NCBI RefSeq assembly: GCF_001886715.1
Contig: NZ_CP018082.1
Coordinates: forward strand, 4,960,001 to 5,024,000
Direction of reading: 5' to 3'
Source: Nocardia mangyaensis
Lineage (GTDB): Bacteria > Actinomycetota > Actinomycetes > Mycobacteriales > Mycobacteriaceae
DNA length: 64,000 nt
The position numbers and the translations under genes are program-made. Below are positions 36,770-45,341 of this stretch, one piece after another (position 1 is the first letter of the stretch; each line of letters starts with the position of its first letter). Under the pieces are notes generated by a model. That model worked only from the letters and a program-made list of their open reading frames with translations. It searched no databases and had not been told where the DNA came from.

Positions 36770-37504
36770 ATGCGCAAGTACATCGACTACACCGGAAAGC
36801 TGACTGCTGCCGGTCAGAAGGTCACTGCTGAGCTCTACGACCCGGCGATTTCGGCCATGATCAAGTGGCTTGCCGACGGCGTGGCCGGTCAGTATTCCCG
36901 CTACGGGAAGCTACCCCGGAACGTCCTCGACCTCGCCGAGTTCGATCGCGATCTGCGCGAGGACATCGCGCTCGAAACCTTCATGGCCACCCTGCCCGGC
37001 TTCCTCGCCCGGCTCGACCGTGAATTCGACGACACCCGTTCCTCGATGAGGACCTACTTCATCGGTGCCTGCCGCAACCGGCTCGGCGATGTCATCCGCG
37101 CACACCAGGTGACGATCGCCGAACTGCGGCCCAACACCGATGAACTGTTCGCCGTCCTGCGATCCCCCGACGCCGGCCTGGCCGACTTCGAAGGCCGCGA
37201 TCTCGCCCGCTACCTCCTGCTGCGAGCACCGGATGACCTGCGAGATGTGCTGATGCTCCACATCTACGACGGCATCACCGTCTTCGATGCCGCCACGGAG
37301 CTCGGGCTGAATCCGTCGACGGTGCGCACGCAGCTGCGCCGCTTCAAGAAGAAGATCCTGCGGCAGCACTTCCTCGGCGAGATCGCCATCCCCGAAGACA
37401 CCGGTCTCGGACAGTGGATCCGCGCCAGATCCCAGGTCGAGTTCGGCGACCCGCCGCTGCGGGGCAATGCCACCCGGGTCGTCGCGCGCCTCCGAGTCGG
37501 ATAG
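36770..37504 (+). CDS. ECF-like RNA polymerase sigma factor
   Basis: Protein of 244 aa. ATG 36770 is preceded by GAGG. The region-2-like part (DLREDIALETFMATLPGFLARL, then MRTYFIGACRNRLGDVIRAHQ) and the region-4 HTH (DAATELGLNPSTVRTQLRRFKKKIL) match sigma-70 family proteins. It is longer than typical ECF sigmas and divergent in region 2. It is divergent from the EACC1 operon, which suggests it may drive or respond to that system. No anti-sigma gene is adjacent; the 68-aa gene downstream is a candidate partner. Confidence 0.82.
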   Translation: MRKYIDYTGKLTAAGQKVTAELYDPAISAMIKWLADGVAGQYSRYGKLPRNVLDLAEFDRDLREDIALETFMATLPGFLARLDREFDDTRSSMRTYFIGACRNRLGDVIRAHQVTIAELRPNTDELFAVLRSPDAGLADFEGRDLARYLLLRAPDDLRDVLMLHIYDGITVFDAATELGLNPSTVRTQLRRFKKKILRQHFLGEIAIPEDTGLGQWIRARSQVEFGDPPLRGNATRVVARLRVG

Positions 37505-37647
37505 GCGCCGCATGAACTGTGCCTGGCCCTGGCGGATCCGCGATCGGGGGCCTCCCTGAGGGCTGTCCTCGTCTGCTGCAACAGGCGAGGACAGCCGGGG
37601 CACCTCAACTTCGCAATCGCTGACAGCTCTCACCATCGAGGTAGGAA

Positions 37648-37854
37648 ATGACTGTAGTAAGGCCGCCAGAACGGTCGGCCCAGCCCCGCGACGACAACGC
37701 TGCTGCGCCGACGCCGTCTGTCGCCGGAGCGGAGAAGTCTCGGAGGGTGTTCTTCTCCGCGGCGATCGGCTCATTCACCGGCCGGATCGTCGGTGACTGG
37801 GCAACCGAGATCCGCAGGGAGTGGCTCCCGAAGATCTGGGACTGGCTCGCGTAG
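37648..37854 (+). CDS. 68-aa protein with amphipathic Trp-rich C-terminus
   Basis: Small protein with GAGGTAGGAA directly before ATG, a strong ribosome site. The first 30 residues are disordered (Arg/Pro/Ala). The rest reads RRVFFSAAIGSFTGRIVGDWATEI and ends REWLPKIWDWLA, an amphipathic, Trp-rich tail. It could contact membrane or RNA polymerase. It lies between the two sigma-factor genes on the same strand. No family recognised. Confidence 0.62.
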   Translation: MTVVRPPERSAQPRDDNAAAPTPSVAGAEKSRRVFFSAAIGSFTGRIVGDWATEIRREWLPKIWDWLA

Positions 37855-38180
37855 CTCACCAGGACGCGGTCGTGGTGGGATCCGGGGCCCCGTATCCCAC
37901 CACGCGCAGTGCCGGGAGCGACGCCGGAGATCTCGACACGTTTGTCCGACACCTGGACTCGCCTGCTCGACTTCGGGAGTGATGGTGTTGAGAACCGATC
38001 GATTTTCAACAGCGACCGTAGGGGCGGCGAACCGCCGGCGGCCTTCGGCGCCGAATGAGCTGGGATCTGTTGAAACTTCTTTGTCCAACCGCGTACGCGT
38101 TGGCTCGGTCGCGCCTATAACTGTGCGTGTTCTCTTCGCCTCGGCGATCCGTTCTTGTGCTTCCGGGCAGAAGGTGGTCG
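37855..38180. promoter_or_regulatory. Intergenic control region upstream of second sigma factor
   Basis: 326 bases without a gene. It contains a terminator-like hairpin (37872-37903, 10-bp stem GTGGTGGGAT), the second copy of the GGTGTTGAGAACCGATCG dyad (37984-38010), and a 19-base near-palindrome CCAACCGCGTACGCGTTGG (38085-38103). A TATAAC sequence at 38116-38121 may be the -10 element. Confidence 0.5.
37872..37903. terminator. Hairpin downstream of 68-aa gene
   Basis: GTGGTGGGAT and ATCCCACCAC arms around a GC-rich 12-base loop that itself contains GGGGCCCC. No T-tract follows. Confidence 0.65.
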
Positions 38181-38984
38181 ATGTCCGATCCCACGGACGA
38201 ACACGCGCTCGGTCGTCCCGCCGATGGTGCGCCCGGTGTCGGCGTCGACGCCGAGGAGCTGGCAAGGCTGGAGAGGAAGGCCCGCGATATCGAGCTGCTC
38301 GCTGCGGCTCACGAGGCCGGGATAGACAGCTGGCAGTTCAAGGAACTCGAGCGTGAGCTGGTGAAGTACGCGCTGCCGGTGATGCGGGCGTGGATACGTA
38401 GCGAGGCCGTGTACGTCAAGGCCTCCGAACTGATCCAGAAACGCGGCGGCTCGTTCTCGGCCACCCCGCAGGAGCGTCGACGCGTACGCAGCGATGCGGG
38501 GCTGCGCGACGATCTGCTCAACGAGACGCTGGTCGAGGCGATCAAAGGGTTCCGTGCGCAGGTGTTCGCGGGAACGGGATGGGATCCGGACAAGGGCGCC
38601 GACATCCGCACCTTCTTCACCAACGGCTGCGTCCTGAAGTTCATCAGTGTGTTCCGGCGCCTGCTCAAACCCGCCGACCAACCGGCATGGCATGACGATC
38701 TCGATGAGGCATTCTCCCTCATCGGCGGCAGCATGGTGTTCCCGCCTGTCCAGTCGGCTTCCCCGGAAAGCGTCCTCGACGACGTCGAAGGAAACCGCCT
38801 CTGGGACCTGCTGACACCGTTGGAACGAGAGATCATCGCCGCCAGGTTGGACGGCTACTCGACCAGTGAAATTGCTGAGATCTGTGGATTGCCGACACCC
38901 GGAGCGGTACGTGCCGTGCTGCAGCGACTTCGGCAGCGGATGCCGGGAATCTATGCGCGTTTGAAGCTGGAGGAGGACCAGTGA
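38181..38984 (+). CDS. Divergent sigma-70 family protein, coupled to a membrane protein
   Basis: Protein of 267 aa from ATG 38181 (GAAGGTGG upstream). A region-2-like segment lies around residues 110-180 (LLNETLVEAIKGFRAQVF, then DIRTFFTNGCVLKFISVFRRLL). A clear region-4 HTH is at 215-262 (LTPLEREIIAARLDGYSTSEIAEICGLPTPGAVRAVLQRLRQRM). The N-terminal 80 residues are extra. Its stop overlaps the start of the next gene (GTGA), typical of sigma/anti-sigma pairs. The paralogue at 36770 is only 1.4 kb away. Confidence 0.82.
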   Translation: MSDPTDEHALGRPADGAPGVGVDAEELARLERKARDIELLAAAHEAGIDSWQFKELERELVKYALPVMRAWIRSEAVYVKASELIQKRGGSFSATPQERRRVRSDAGLRDDLLNETLVEAIKGFRAQVFAGTGWDPDKGADIRTFFTNGCVLKFISVFRRLLKPADQPAWHDDLDEAFSLIGGSMVFPPVQSASPESVLDDVEGNRLWDLLTPLEREIIAARLDGYSTSEIAEICGLPTPGAVRAVLQRLRQRMPGIYARLKLEEDQ

Positions 38985-40507
38985 CCACCACTCCACCACC
39001 AGGCCCGTCCCCTTCCGAACGGCAACGGTTCCGCCAGCTCATCGAGGACTCGACCCTCGGCTCCGAGGGCGGGCGCGCGCTACGTGAACGCACCTCCGAC
39101 ACCGAAGTCGACCAGCTCCTCGCCCGCGCCGACAACCAGCGCACACCGCCGCCTGACGACCCACCTTCAAGCCGAGACCGGTTGCATCACAAGAAGAAAC
39201 GGTCACCCGCACGGAAGTCGAATGGCGACCAGATCCGCGACCGATACGCCGTCGGCGGGGCCTACATCGGCGGTGTGGTCGCCGAGGGGGGATCCGTTGT
39301 GGTTCGAAACAACGTGATCAGCCGTGCCCGGCGCCCAGGATGGCGGGGTGTGGTCGTGCTGGCGGTCCTGGTGCCGTTGATGGTGTTCGGTGTACGCGTG
39401 TTGTTCTTTTCCGACAGTACGCAGGCGCCACCGGTCACGATCGATGCGCAGCTGCTGCGCGCCGATGACCCCGGTGGCACGCCGTATCTGTCGGTACCGC
39501 CCCCAGGATCTGCTCCACCCTCGGAGCCGATCACCCCGTTGGTGACTTTGCCTGGAGGCACCAGCAGGTATTCGGGCGGGACCGACGGCCTCTACAGCGG
39601 TATTCGCGATCAGATGATGGGGGGACGTGAACAGATCATCGACTTCTACCGATCCGACCGTGCGGCGGCTGCGGCGGCTGCGGCGGCTCTCGAAACCGAT
39701 GCCACGTTGACGTGGCCGGGAGGGCCTTTGACCGCCGTCAACCTGGTCGACTATCTGAACGAACTGACCGCGGTGTGGCTACGCGCCGATACCCGCGTCA
39801 CCGACTACGCCACCAACTGGGGTGACGGCGGCACAGCCAACCAGGTCGTGCTGCAAATGGGGACCGTGGTGCTAATCGATCGAACCGGGGTCCCGCGGAT
39901 TCGCAGCATCAGCGGATCACCACTGACCGCGCCCGAACAAGTCGCCACACACATCCACTACACCGGCACCGCTTGGCAGGAGTTCTCGCCCGCGACCGTC
40001 GTGACGATCACTCCCAGCGCGCCGCTGCAGGCCTTCACGTTGTTGGATCTGCGCGGGGGCATCCTGTTCTCGCGGCCCAGCGGAACCGTCGGTGTTCAGG
40101 ACCAGGACGCATCCACCACCACGACACCGCCGGCCACGACGACCACCCTGCCGCCGGTACCGATACCGGGAGGGGCTCTCGCCGACGTCGATACCAGCGG
40201 GGACTGGCTGCTCGAATCAGAACGCAGTGGAGTGTCCGGAACGTTTACACGAACGGGGCCGACTTCCTTCCAGTTTCGGACCGAAAACACCAGCGAACAC
40301 GTGGGGTGGGACTGCGAACTGCGTGTCCAAGGCATCGATGCGGCCACGATGAGATGCCTCCCCCTCGCCGGGCCTTCGCCGGTGGAGTGGTCCTCCACCG
40401 GGAGAGTCACGATCTTGCACGACAACGAGGGGCGTGTCCGGCTCTACTACACCGGGAAGGTCGAACCGGGCACGGGCGTGGCAACGATGATCCTGCGATA
40501 CCCATAG
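38981..40507 (+). CDS. Single-pass membrane protein coupled to sigma factor
   Basis: Protein of 508 aa. About 120 hydrophilic residues come first, then one membrane helix (GVVVLAVLVPLMVFGVRVLFF) and an extracytoplasmic region of about 365 residues that includes a Thr/Pro linker (STTTTPPATTTTLPPVP) and a C-terminal beta domain. The topology (short cytoplasmic domain, one helix, large outside domain) and the overlap with the sigma gene fit an anti-sigma or sigma-regulating sensor, but no zinc anti-sigma motif is visible. Function unknown. Confidence 0.8.
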   Translation: MTTTPPPGPSPSERQRFRQLIEDSTLGSEGGRALRERTSDTEVDQLLARADNQRTPPPDDPPSSRDRLHHKKKRSPARKSNGDQIRDRYAVGGAYIGGVVAEGGSVVVRNNVISRARRPGWRGVVVLAVLVPLMVFGVRVLFFSDSTQAPPVTIDAQLLRADDPGGTPYLSVPPPGSAPPSEPITPLVTLPGGTSRYSGGTDGLYSGIRDQMMGGREQIIDFYRSDRAAAAAAAAALETDATLTWPGGPLTAVNLVDYLNELTAVWLRADTRVTDYATNWGDGGTANQVVLQMGTVVLIDRTGVPRIRSISGSPLTAPEQVATHIHYTGTAWQEFSPATVVTITPSAPLQAFTLLDLRGGILFSRPSGTVGVQDQDASTTTTPPATTTTLPPVPIPGGALADVDTSGDWLLESERSGVSGTFTRTGPTSFQFRTENTSEHVGWDCELRVQGIDAATMRCLPLAGPSPVEWSSTGRVTILHDNEGRVRLYYTGKVEPGTGVATMILRYP

Positions 40508-40691
40508 CCTTCCGGGCTGGTGTAGGGGGTGGAGTCGCCGCGCGTACGCGAATGCGAGAAACCTCTCAGCACCGCTTCCAGGCGTACGAGTCCCCACGTA
40601 TCAGGCCTAGACCCTCATGAATCAGCAAACCCAACAGTGGATTTCGGGGCCTTCCCGACTATCCGCAGGTTGCCGACTATGAGGGAACTCG

Positions 40692-40901
40692 ATGTTGTCA
40701 TACGACCAACTGCGCCAGCGGATCAAGTACCTCTACTTCGTGATCTGCGTGCTCCTCAGCCTCCTCAGCGGAGTCATCGGAGCGTGGGTGGCCCGCAGCG
40801 CGGAAAACTCTTGGGCCACCTGTTTTTTCACCGGCGTCGGGATCTTCACCGGAACGCTCACCCTGTTCGTTCTCGTTCTGACATTGCTCTGGACTGTCTA
40901 G
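40692..40901 (+). CDS. Small two-helix membrane protein
   Basis: Protein of 69 aa with GAGGGA before the ATG. Two hydrophobic helices (YLYFVICVLLSLLSGVIGAWV and FFTGVGIFTGTLTLFVLVLTLLW) separated by a short loop. It may follow the sigma/membrane protein pair on the same transcript, 184 bases downstream. Size and topology resemble holin-like or toxin-like peptides, but nothing more specific can be said. Confidence 0.65.
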   Translation: MLSYDQLRQRIKYLYFVICVLLSLLSGVIGAWVARSAENSWATCFFTGVGIFTGTLTLFVLVLTLLWTV

Positions 40902-40934
40902 ACAGTCGGGCAGCAGTCCATCAGCCGCACGGCG

Positions 40935-41151
40935 AGGTCGACGACGACAAGCGCCGCGCGATCCTGGCCCGTCGCGCCGAAGCCAGACCCTGCGCGAGAT
41001 CTCGCGCGGTGCCGGGGTCAGCCTCGCGGTCGTGCACGGCGAAGTGCCGGCGGCCGAGCTCGCCGTCGGGCAGGATCGCCCCATGCCCGACGTCAGCGTG
41101 TACGACGAGCTGCTGCCCTCGCGCCGCACCGCCGACAGCGCTTCGGCCTGA
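40935..41151 (+). pseudogene. Frameshifted 3' remnant of a serine recombinase
   Basis: About 210 bases similar to codons 145-190 of the recombinase at 30927 (DDKRRAILARRAE, then LREISRGAGVSLAVVHGEV in another frame). One base is missing around 40985, relative to the intact copy. The catalytic domain is absent. It marks a second, decayed transposon end. Confidence 0.75.
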
Positions 41152-41174
41152 TCGACCTCACCAGAGAGAACACG

Positions 41175-41363
41175 ATGGACGACTGGACGACCCCACATGA
41201 GCTGCCCTGGGGTGGCGACCCGAAGGCAGGCTGGACCCCAGAGCAGCACCAAGACTGGGCCGACGCCGAAGCTGAGCTGTATGCGTCGGGGTACCGGCCG
41301 CCGCAGCCGGTATGCGAGCTGCTCGACACCATTCCCCCGGCTGGTTTTATCGGTCATCTCTGA
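41175..41363 (+). CDS. Small acidic hypothetical protein
   Basis: 62 aa, MDDWTTPHELPWGGDPKAGWTPEQHQDW..., Trp/Pro-rich and acidic. GAGAG lies a few bases before the ATG. It sits between the recombinase remnant and the IS21 left end; the sequence reads like a real short gene but no family is recognised. Confidence 0.5.
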   Translation: MDDWTTPHELPWGGDPKAGWTPEQHQDWADAEAELYASGYRPPQPVCELLDTIPPAGFIGHL

Positions 41364-41459
41364 CGTCACCGATCGGTGGATGCCAGCGTCGCTGGCGATC
41401 GGAAGATGTTCGTATCGGCGAATTTTGACGTCGTGATCTTAGTTGCGGTGCAAGGATGC

Positions 41460-43118
41460 GTGTGCTTCATCCCGAACTTGCGTGGAAGAAGGTCACAGTT
41501 GCCCCGTCAGTCGAAGGTCGAGCTGTATGCCGCGATCCCGCGTGATGCCCGAGCGGGAGTGACGGGCAGGGCACTACAGGCCAAGTACGGGGTAGGTTGG
41601 CGCACCGTACAGGCCGCAACCGAGTCGGTCTGGCCAGCAACGCGCAAGCAGTATCCGAAGCGGGCCTCCAAGCTCGACCCGTTCAAGTCGTTCATCGATG
41701 AGGTACTGCAGGATGACCTGCGGGCTCCGAGGAAGCAGCGGCACACTGTCAAACGTCTTTATGCCCGACTGATCGACGAGCACGGGATGGACGAGATCTC
41801 GTATCAGACGGTCCGCGACTACGTCGCCGAGCGCAAGCCACAGATCAAGACCGAAGTCGGGAGGGGCCCGGCCGAGGTGTTCATCCGGCAGACCCATCGG
41901 CCGGGTGAAGAAGCCGAAGTCGACTTCGGCGACGTGACGATCCGACTGCGCGGCGAACTGGTCGTGGTCTGCTTGTTCGCGTTGCGGATGTCGTTCTCGG
42001 GCAAAGCCGTCCACCGCTGCTTCCTATCCGCGGGTCAGGAAGCGTTCTTCGAAGGCCACGCGCATGCGTTCTCGGTGCTGGGCGGGGTCCCCACGATCAA
42101 TGTCCGCTACGACAACCTGCGCGCGGCGGTGTCGCGAGTCCTCGGATTCGCCCGGCTCCGTGAAGAATCCGACCGTTGGACAGCGTTTCGCTCCCACTAT
42201 GACCTCGAAGCGTTCTACTGCCAGCCCGGGATCGGCGGCGCCCACGAGAAGGGTGGCGTCGAGGGCCAGATCGGCTGGTTCCGGCGCAACCACTTCGTTC
42301 CCATTCCCGAAGTCGAGTCGATCGACGAGTTGAACGAGATGATCGACGCCTGGGATCTCTCCGACGAGCAACGGCGCATCGGCGCACGCCCCCGCACCAT
42401 CGGTGAACTGTTCGCCGTCGAGAAACCCTTGCTCAAACCTCTTCCGGAGGAGACATTCGAGACTGGGCGGTGGTTCACCCCGCGCGTCGACAAATTCTCC
42501 CAGATCACCGTCCGCACGAATCGCTACTCGGTTCCGGTCCGGCTGATCGGACGCCAGGTCCGGGTCCTGCTCCACGCCAACCACCTCATAGTGTTCGACG
42601 GCCGCACCGAGGTCGCCCGCCACGAGCGCCTGCCGGCGAAAGCTGGAACACGCCTGGATCTCGACCACTATCTGGAGGGGTTGCTGCGCAAACCAGGTGC
42701 ACTGCCTGGTGCGACCGCGCTCGAGCAAGCCCGCTCGGCAGGCAAATTCACACCGGTCCACGACAGTTGGTGGTCGGCAGCGCGGCGAGCACACGGTGAG
42801 CGCGACGGCACTCGGGCGTTGATCGAAGTCCTTCTTCTTCACAGGCATCTCCCGCACGAACATGTCGTCGCCGGCCTGGCCGCCGCACTGCAGGCCGGGG
42901 CACTGACCGCGGACGCGGTCGCGTTGGAGGCCCGCAAAATCGGCGAGTCCAGTCCAGCCGAGACACCTGTGGTCGATCTCGATGGCCCGGGCACCGTCTC
43001 GTCGTTGACCCAGCGTCGGCTCGCGTCGCTGCCCCCGGACCGGCGGCCGTTGCCGTCGGTGACCGCCTATGACCAGTTGCTTCGCCGCACATCCACAACG
43101 AAAGGGAGTTCCGCATGA
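41460..43118 (+). CDS. istA: IS21 transposase IstA
   Basis: DDE transposase of about 550 aa. An N-terminal HTH (LYAAIPRDARAGVTGRALQAKYGVGWRTVQ) is followed by the rve catalytic core: first Asp in EEAEVDFGDVTI, second in NVRYDNLRAAV, and Glu in HEKGGVEGQIGWFRR. The C-terminal beta-barrel (RFTPRVDKFSQ-type) follows. GTG at 41460 with AAGG upstream is my choice; several other starts are possible. The stop overlaps istB (ATGA). Confidence 0.93.
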   Translation: MCFIPNLRGRRSQLPRQSKVELYAAIPRDARAGVTGRALQAKYGVGWRTVQAATESVWPATRKQYPKRASKLDPFKSFIDEVLQDDLRAPRKQRHTVKRLYARLIDEHGMDEISYQTVRDYVAERKPQIKTEVGRGPAEVFIRQTHRPGEEAEVDFGDVTIRLRGELVVVCLFALRMSFSGKAVHRCFLSAGQEAFFEGHAHAFSVLGGVPTINVRYDNLRAAVSRVLGFARLREESDRWTAFRSHYDLEAFYCQPGIGGAHEKGGVEGQIGWFRRNHFVPIPEVESIDELNEMIDAWDLSDEQRRIGARPRTIGELFAVEKPLLKPLPEETFETGRWFTPRVDKFSQITVRTNRYSVPVRLIGRQVRVLLHANHLIVFDGRTEVARHERLPAKAGTRLDLDHYLEGLLRKPGALPGATALEQARSAGKFTPVHDSWWSAARRAHGERDGTRALIEVLLLHRHLPHEHVVAGLAAALQAGALTADAVALEARKIGESSPAETPVVDLDGPGTVSSLTQRRLASLPPDRRPLPSVTAYDQLLRRTSTTKGSSA

Positions 43119-43906
43119 CAACCACCACACCTCGACGGCACGGCATGACCGAGCAGGCGGCCGACGCCGCGGTCGACCAGGCCTGCCGAATGCTGAGACT
43201 TCCCACAGTCCGGTCCCAGTTCAACGAGATCGCCGAAGGCGCGACCCGCGATCAGATGACCTACCGGGCGTTCCTGGCCGAGTTGCTGATGGCCGAATGC
43301 GACGACCGCGCACGCCGACGCTCCGAACGCCGCATCCGCGCAGCCGGGTTCCCGCGCGACAAGTCGCTGCGCGCGTTCGACTTCACGGCCAACCCCAACA
43401 TCGAGGAAGCAACGATCAACACCCTCGCCAAGGGCGATTGGATCAAGAAGGGGCTTCCCCTCTGCTTGATCGGCGACTCCGGCACCGGCAAGTCACACCT
43501 GCTCATCGCGCTGGGCACCGAAGCTGCCATGCAGGGACACCGAGTGAAATACACTCTCGCCACGAAACTGGTCAACGAACTCGTCGAGGCCGCCGACGAG
43601 AAGCAGCTGACCAAGACGATCGCCCGCTACGGCCGCGTCGATCTGCTCTGCATCGACGAGCTCGGCTACATGGAACTGGACCGCCGCGGCGCGGAACTGC
43701 TGTTCCAGGTCCTTACCGAACGCGAGGAGAAGAACTCAGTCGCGATCGCCTCCAACGAGTCGTTCTCCGGTTGGACAAAGACCTTCACCGACCCGCGGCT
43801 CTGCGCCGCGATCGTCGATCGGCTCACCTTCGGAGGCCACATCATCGAAACCGGCACCGACTCCTACCGACTCGCTCGCACAGCCGCCGCGGCTGCTGCG
43901 AGGTGA
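43115..43906 (+). CDS. istB: IS21 helper ATPase IstB
   Basis: DnaC-like AAA ATPase of 263 aa that delivers target DNA to IstA. Walker A GDSGTGKSHLL, Walker B LLCIDELGYMEL, and sensor segment VAIASNESF are intact. The N-terminal helical domain (MTEQAADAAVDQACRMLRLPTVRSQF) is the usual one. Coupled to istA by ATGA; length is normal. Confidence 0.95.
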   Translation: MTTTTPRRHGMTEQAADAAVDQACRMLRLPTVRSQFNEIAEGATRDQMTYRAFLAELLMAECDDRARRRSERRIRAAGFPRDKSLRAFDFTANPNIEEATINTLAKGDWIKKGLPLCLIGDSGTGKSHLLIALGTEAAMQGHRVKYTLATKLVNELVEAADEKQLTKTIARYGRVDLLCIDELGYMELDRRGAELLFQVLTEREEKNSVAIASNESFSGWTKTFTDPRLCAAIVDRLTFGGHIIETGTDSYRLARTAAAAAAR

Positions 43907-44077
43907 CGTCGCTATTCGCCGATAGATCCCAGTTCAGGGCATGATTTGATGTCAGTTGCACTGCGCTGGTCTGAATGTTCGTTCGCTGTCCTTTGAGGCC
44001 GGGATGGTTTGGGTCGACGGTCATGCGGGTGGTGCTTGCGCGTCGAGACCAAATCTGGGCGCGCATACAGTCGGATT

Positions 44078-44980
44078 GTGATCGAGATTCCCGATGATTT
44101 CGCCCGCGAGACCGTTCTCCGAGAGGGAGATCCCGGCAGGACATGGATATCAACGCTTCCAGGTTTGGTCGATGAACTGCTGCAACGGTGGGACTGCGTG
44201 CCCGACGGGTCGGTGCTGCACGGCCACATCGGAATCATCGTGCCGGTGCGACACACCGACCTACCTCCCTCGGTCATCAAGGTGTCGTTCCCGCATCCGG
44301 GCAACGTCTATGAACCGGACGCGTTCAGTGTCTGGAACGGCAGCGGAGCAGTGCACCTCTACGACCGTGACGATGAACAATTCGCCATGCTGCTCGAACG
44401 GGCTGGGCACGGAACGCTGGCCGACGTCACCGACTTCGACCAAGCCGTCAGCACGCTGGGCCAGCTGTCTCAACGCCTCGCAGTCGACGCACCAGAGGGA
44501 TTGCCGAGACTCAGCGACCTGGTCGCAGACTGGGAGACCGAGATCCTCACCACCGCCGCCGAACTCGGCGATCCGCTGCCACGCCGAGCTCTGGACGCCG
44601 CCATAGCGACCTTGCGGGAACTCGGCCCAGACCAACCCGACACCCTGGTACACGGCGACCTTCACGACGCCAACGTCCTGCCAGGCGAGCGGGAACCCTG
44701 GCTTGCGATCGACCCGAAAGGCTACGTCGGTGACCGGGCCTACGACACGATCACTGTGATCCGCAGTATCCGCTTCGCGCATCTGCTGTTCGGTCCGAAC
44801 CCCGAACAGGGCCTTTCGCGCGGCCTGGACCTGTTCTGCGAGTCAGCGGGCATCGACCGCGAGCGGGCCCGCCGCTGGGCACAGGTCCGTGCGATCAATG
44901 CAGCGCTCTGGGGACGCCAACACCACGACCCAGACTGGGTGATCCAAGCCACCGACCAGCTCGTCGACATCCTCACATAG
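44078..44980 (+). CDS. APH(6)-like aminoglycoside/hydroxyurea phosphotransferase
   Basis: Kinase of 300 aa of the APH(6)/hydroxyurea kinase family. GTG 44078 gives VIEIPDDFARETVLREGDPGRTWISTLP, a family-typical opening. N-lobe Lys in PSVIKVSFP, catalytic loop TLVHGDLHDANVL, and metal-binding DPKG in LAIDPKGYVGD are intact. Family members inactivate streptomycin by 6-phosphorylation; the drug for this copy cannot be told from the sequence. It is directly downstream of the IS21 element and may have arrived with it. Confidence 0.9.
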   Translation: MIEIPDDFARETVLREGDPGRTWISTLPGLVDELLQRWDCVPDGSVLHGHIGIIVPVRHTDLPPSVIKVSFPHPGNVYEPDAFSVWNGSGAVHLYDRDDEQFAMLLERAGHGTLADVTDFDQAVSTLGQLSQRLAVDAPEGLPRLSDLVADWETEILTTAAELGDPLPRRALDAAIATLRELGPDQPDTLVHGDLHDANVLPGEREPWLAIDPKGYVGDRAYDTITVIRSIRFAHLLFGPNPEQGLSRGLDLFCESAGIDRERARRWAQVRAINAALWGRQHHDPDWVIQATDQLVDILT

Positions 44981-45217
44981 CGCCGCAGGGGATCGAACCG
45001 CACCCGGCCGACTGAGCCGTCACCAACACGCCGGATCCTCTGGACTCGAGCTGACACGAACGGCCACAACTAACGTCATTTTTCACCGTCACGATCGAAC
45101 TAGACCTTGCCTGCGTGACGCCAGAATTCATCGACAAACGGTGCCAGGATTCGCTGGCATAACCACTAAGCCGAACGGGAACATCGAGCGGTGTTGACCT
45201 ACAAGTGATTTCAAGTC

Positions 45218-45341
45218 GTGGTGACCGATGAGTGCGGCTACGGCCGGTTCGGGACGTTGTCCCGTGTTGAGCTGGAGCGGTTCTTCTACCTCGATGACGA
45301 AGACCGGAAGTTGATCGCGGGTCGGCGTCGGGACTACAACC
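45218..45341 (+). pseudogene. N-terminal remnant of a Tn3-family TnpA
   Basis: About 41 codons (VTDECGYGRFGTLSRVELERFFYLDDEDRKLIAGRRRDYN) match the DUF4158 start of Tn3 transposases (YGRFG, LERFFFLDDxDRxLIAxRRGDHN). Similarity ends abruptly at the pentapeptide segment; the remaining 900 or so residues are absent. Confidence 0.7.

Larger units (their letters stand above)
41407..43930. mobile_element. IS21-family insertion sequence
   Basis: istA-istB pair bounded by imperfect inverted ends: TATCGGCGAATTTTGACGTC at 41413-41432 and its inverse TATCGGCGAATAGCGACGTC at 43905-43924. IS21 ends start with TG, which would put the outer limits near 41407 and 43930; these limits are approximate. Both genes appear intact, so it may be active. 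Confidence 0.82.

Noticed and set aside
40892..40907. Perfect 16-bp palindrome GACTGTCTAGACAGTC at the end of the small membrane gene
   Set aside because: It spans the stop codon, has no loop or T-tract, and a palindrome this short may arise by chance.
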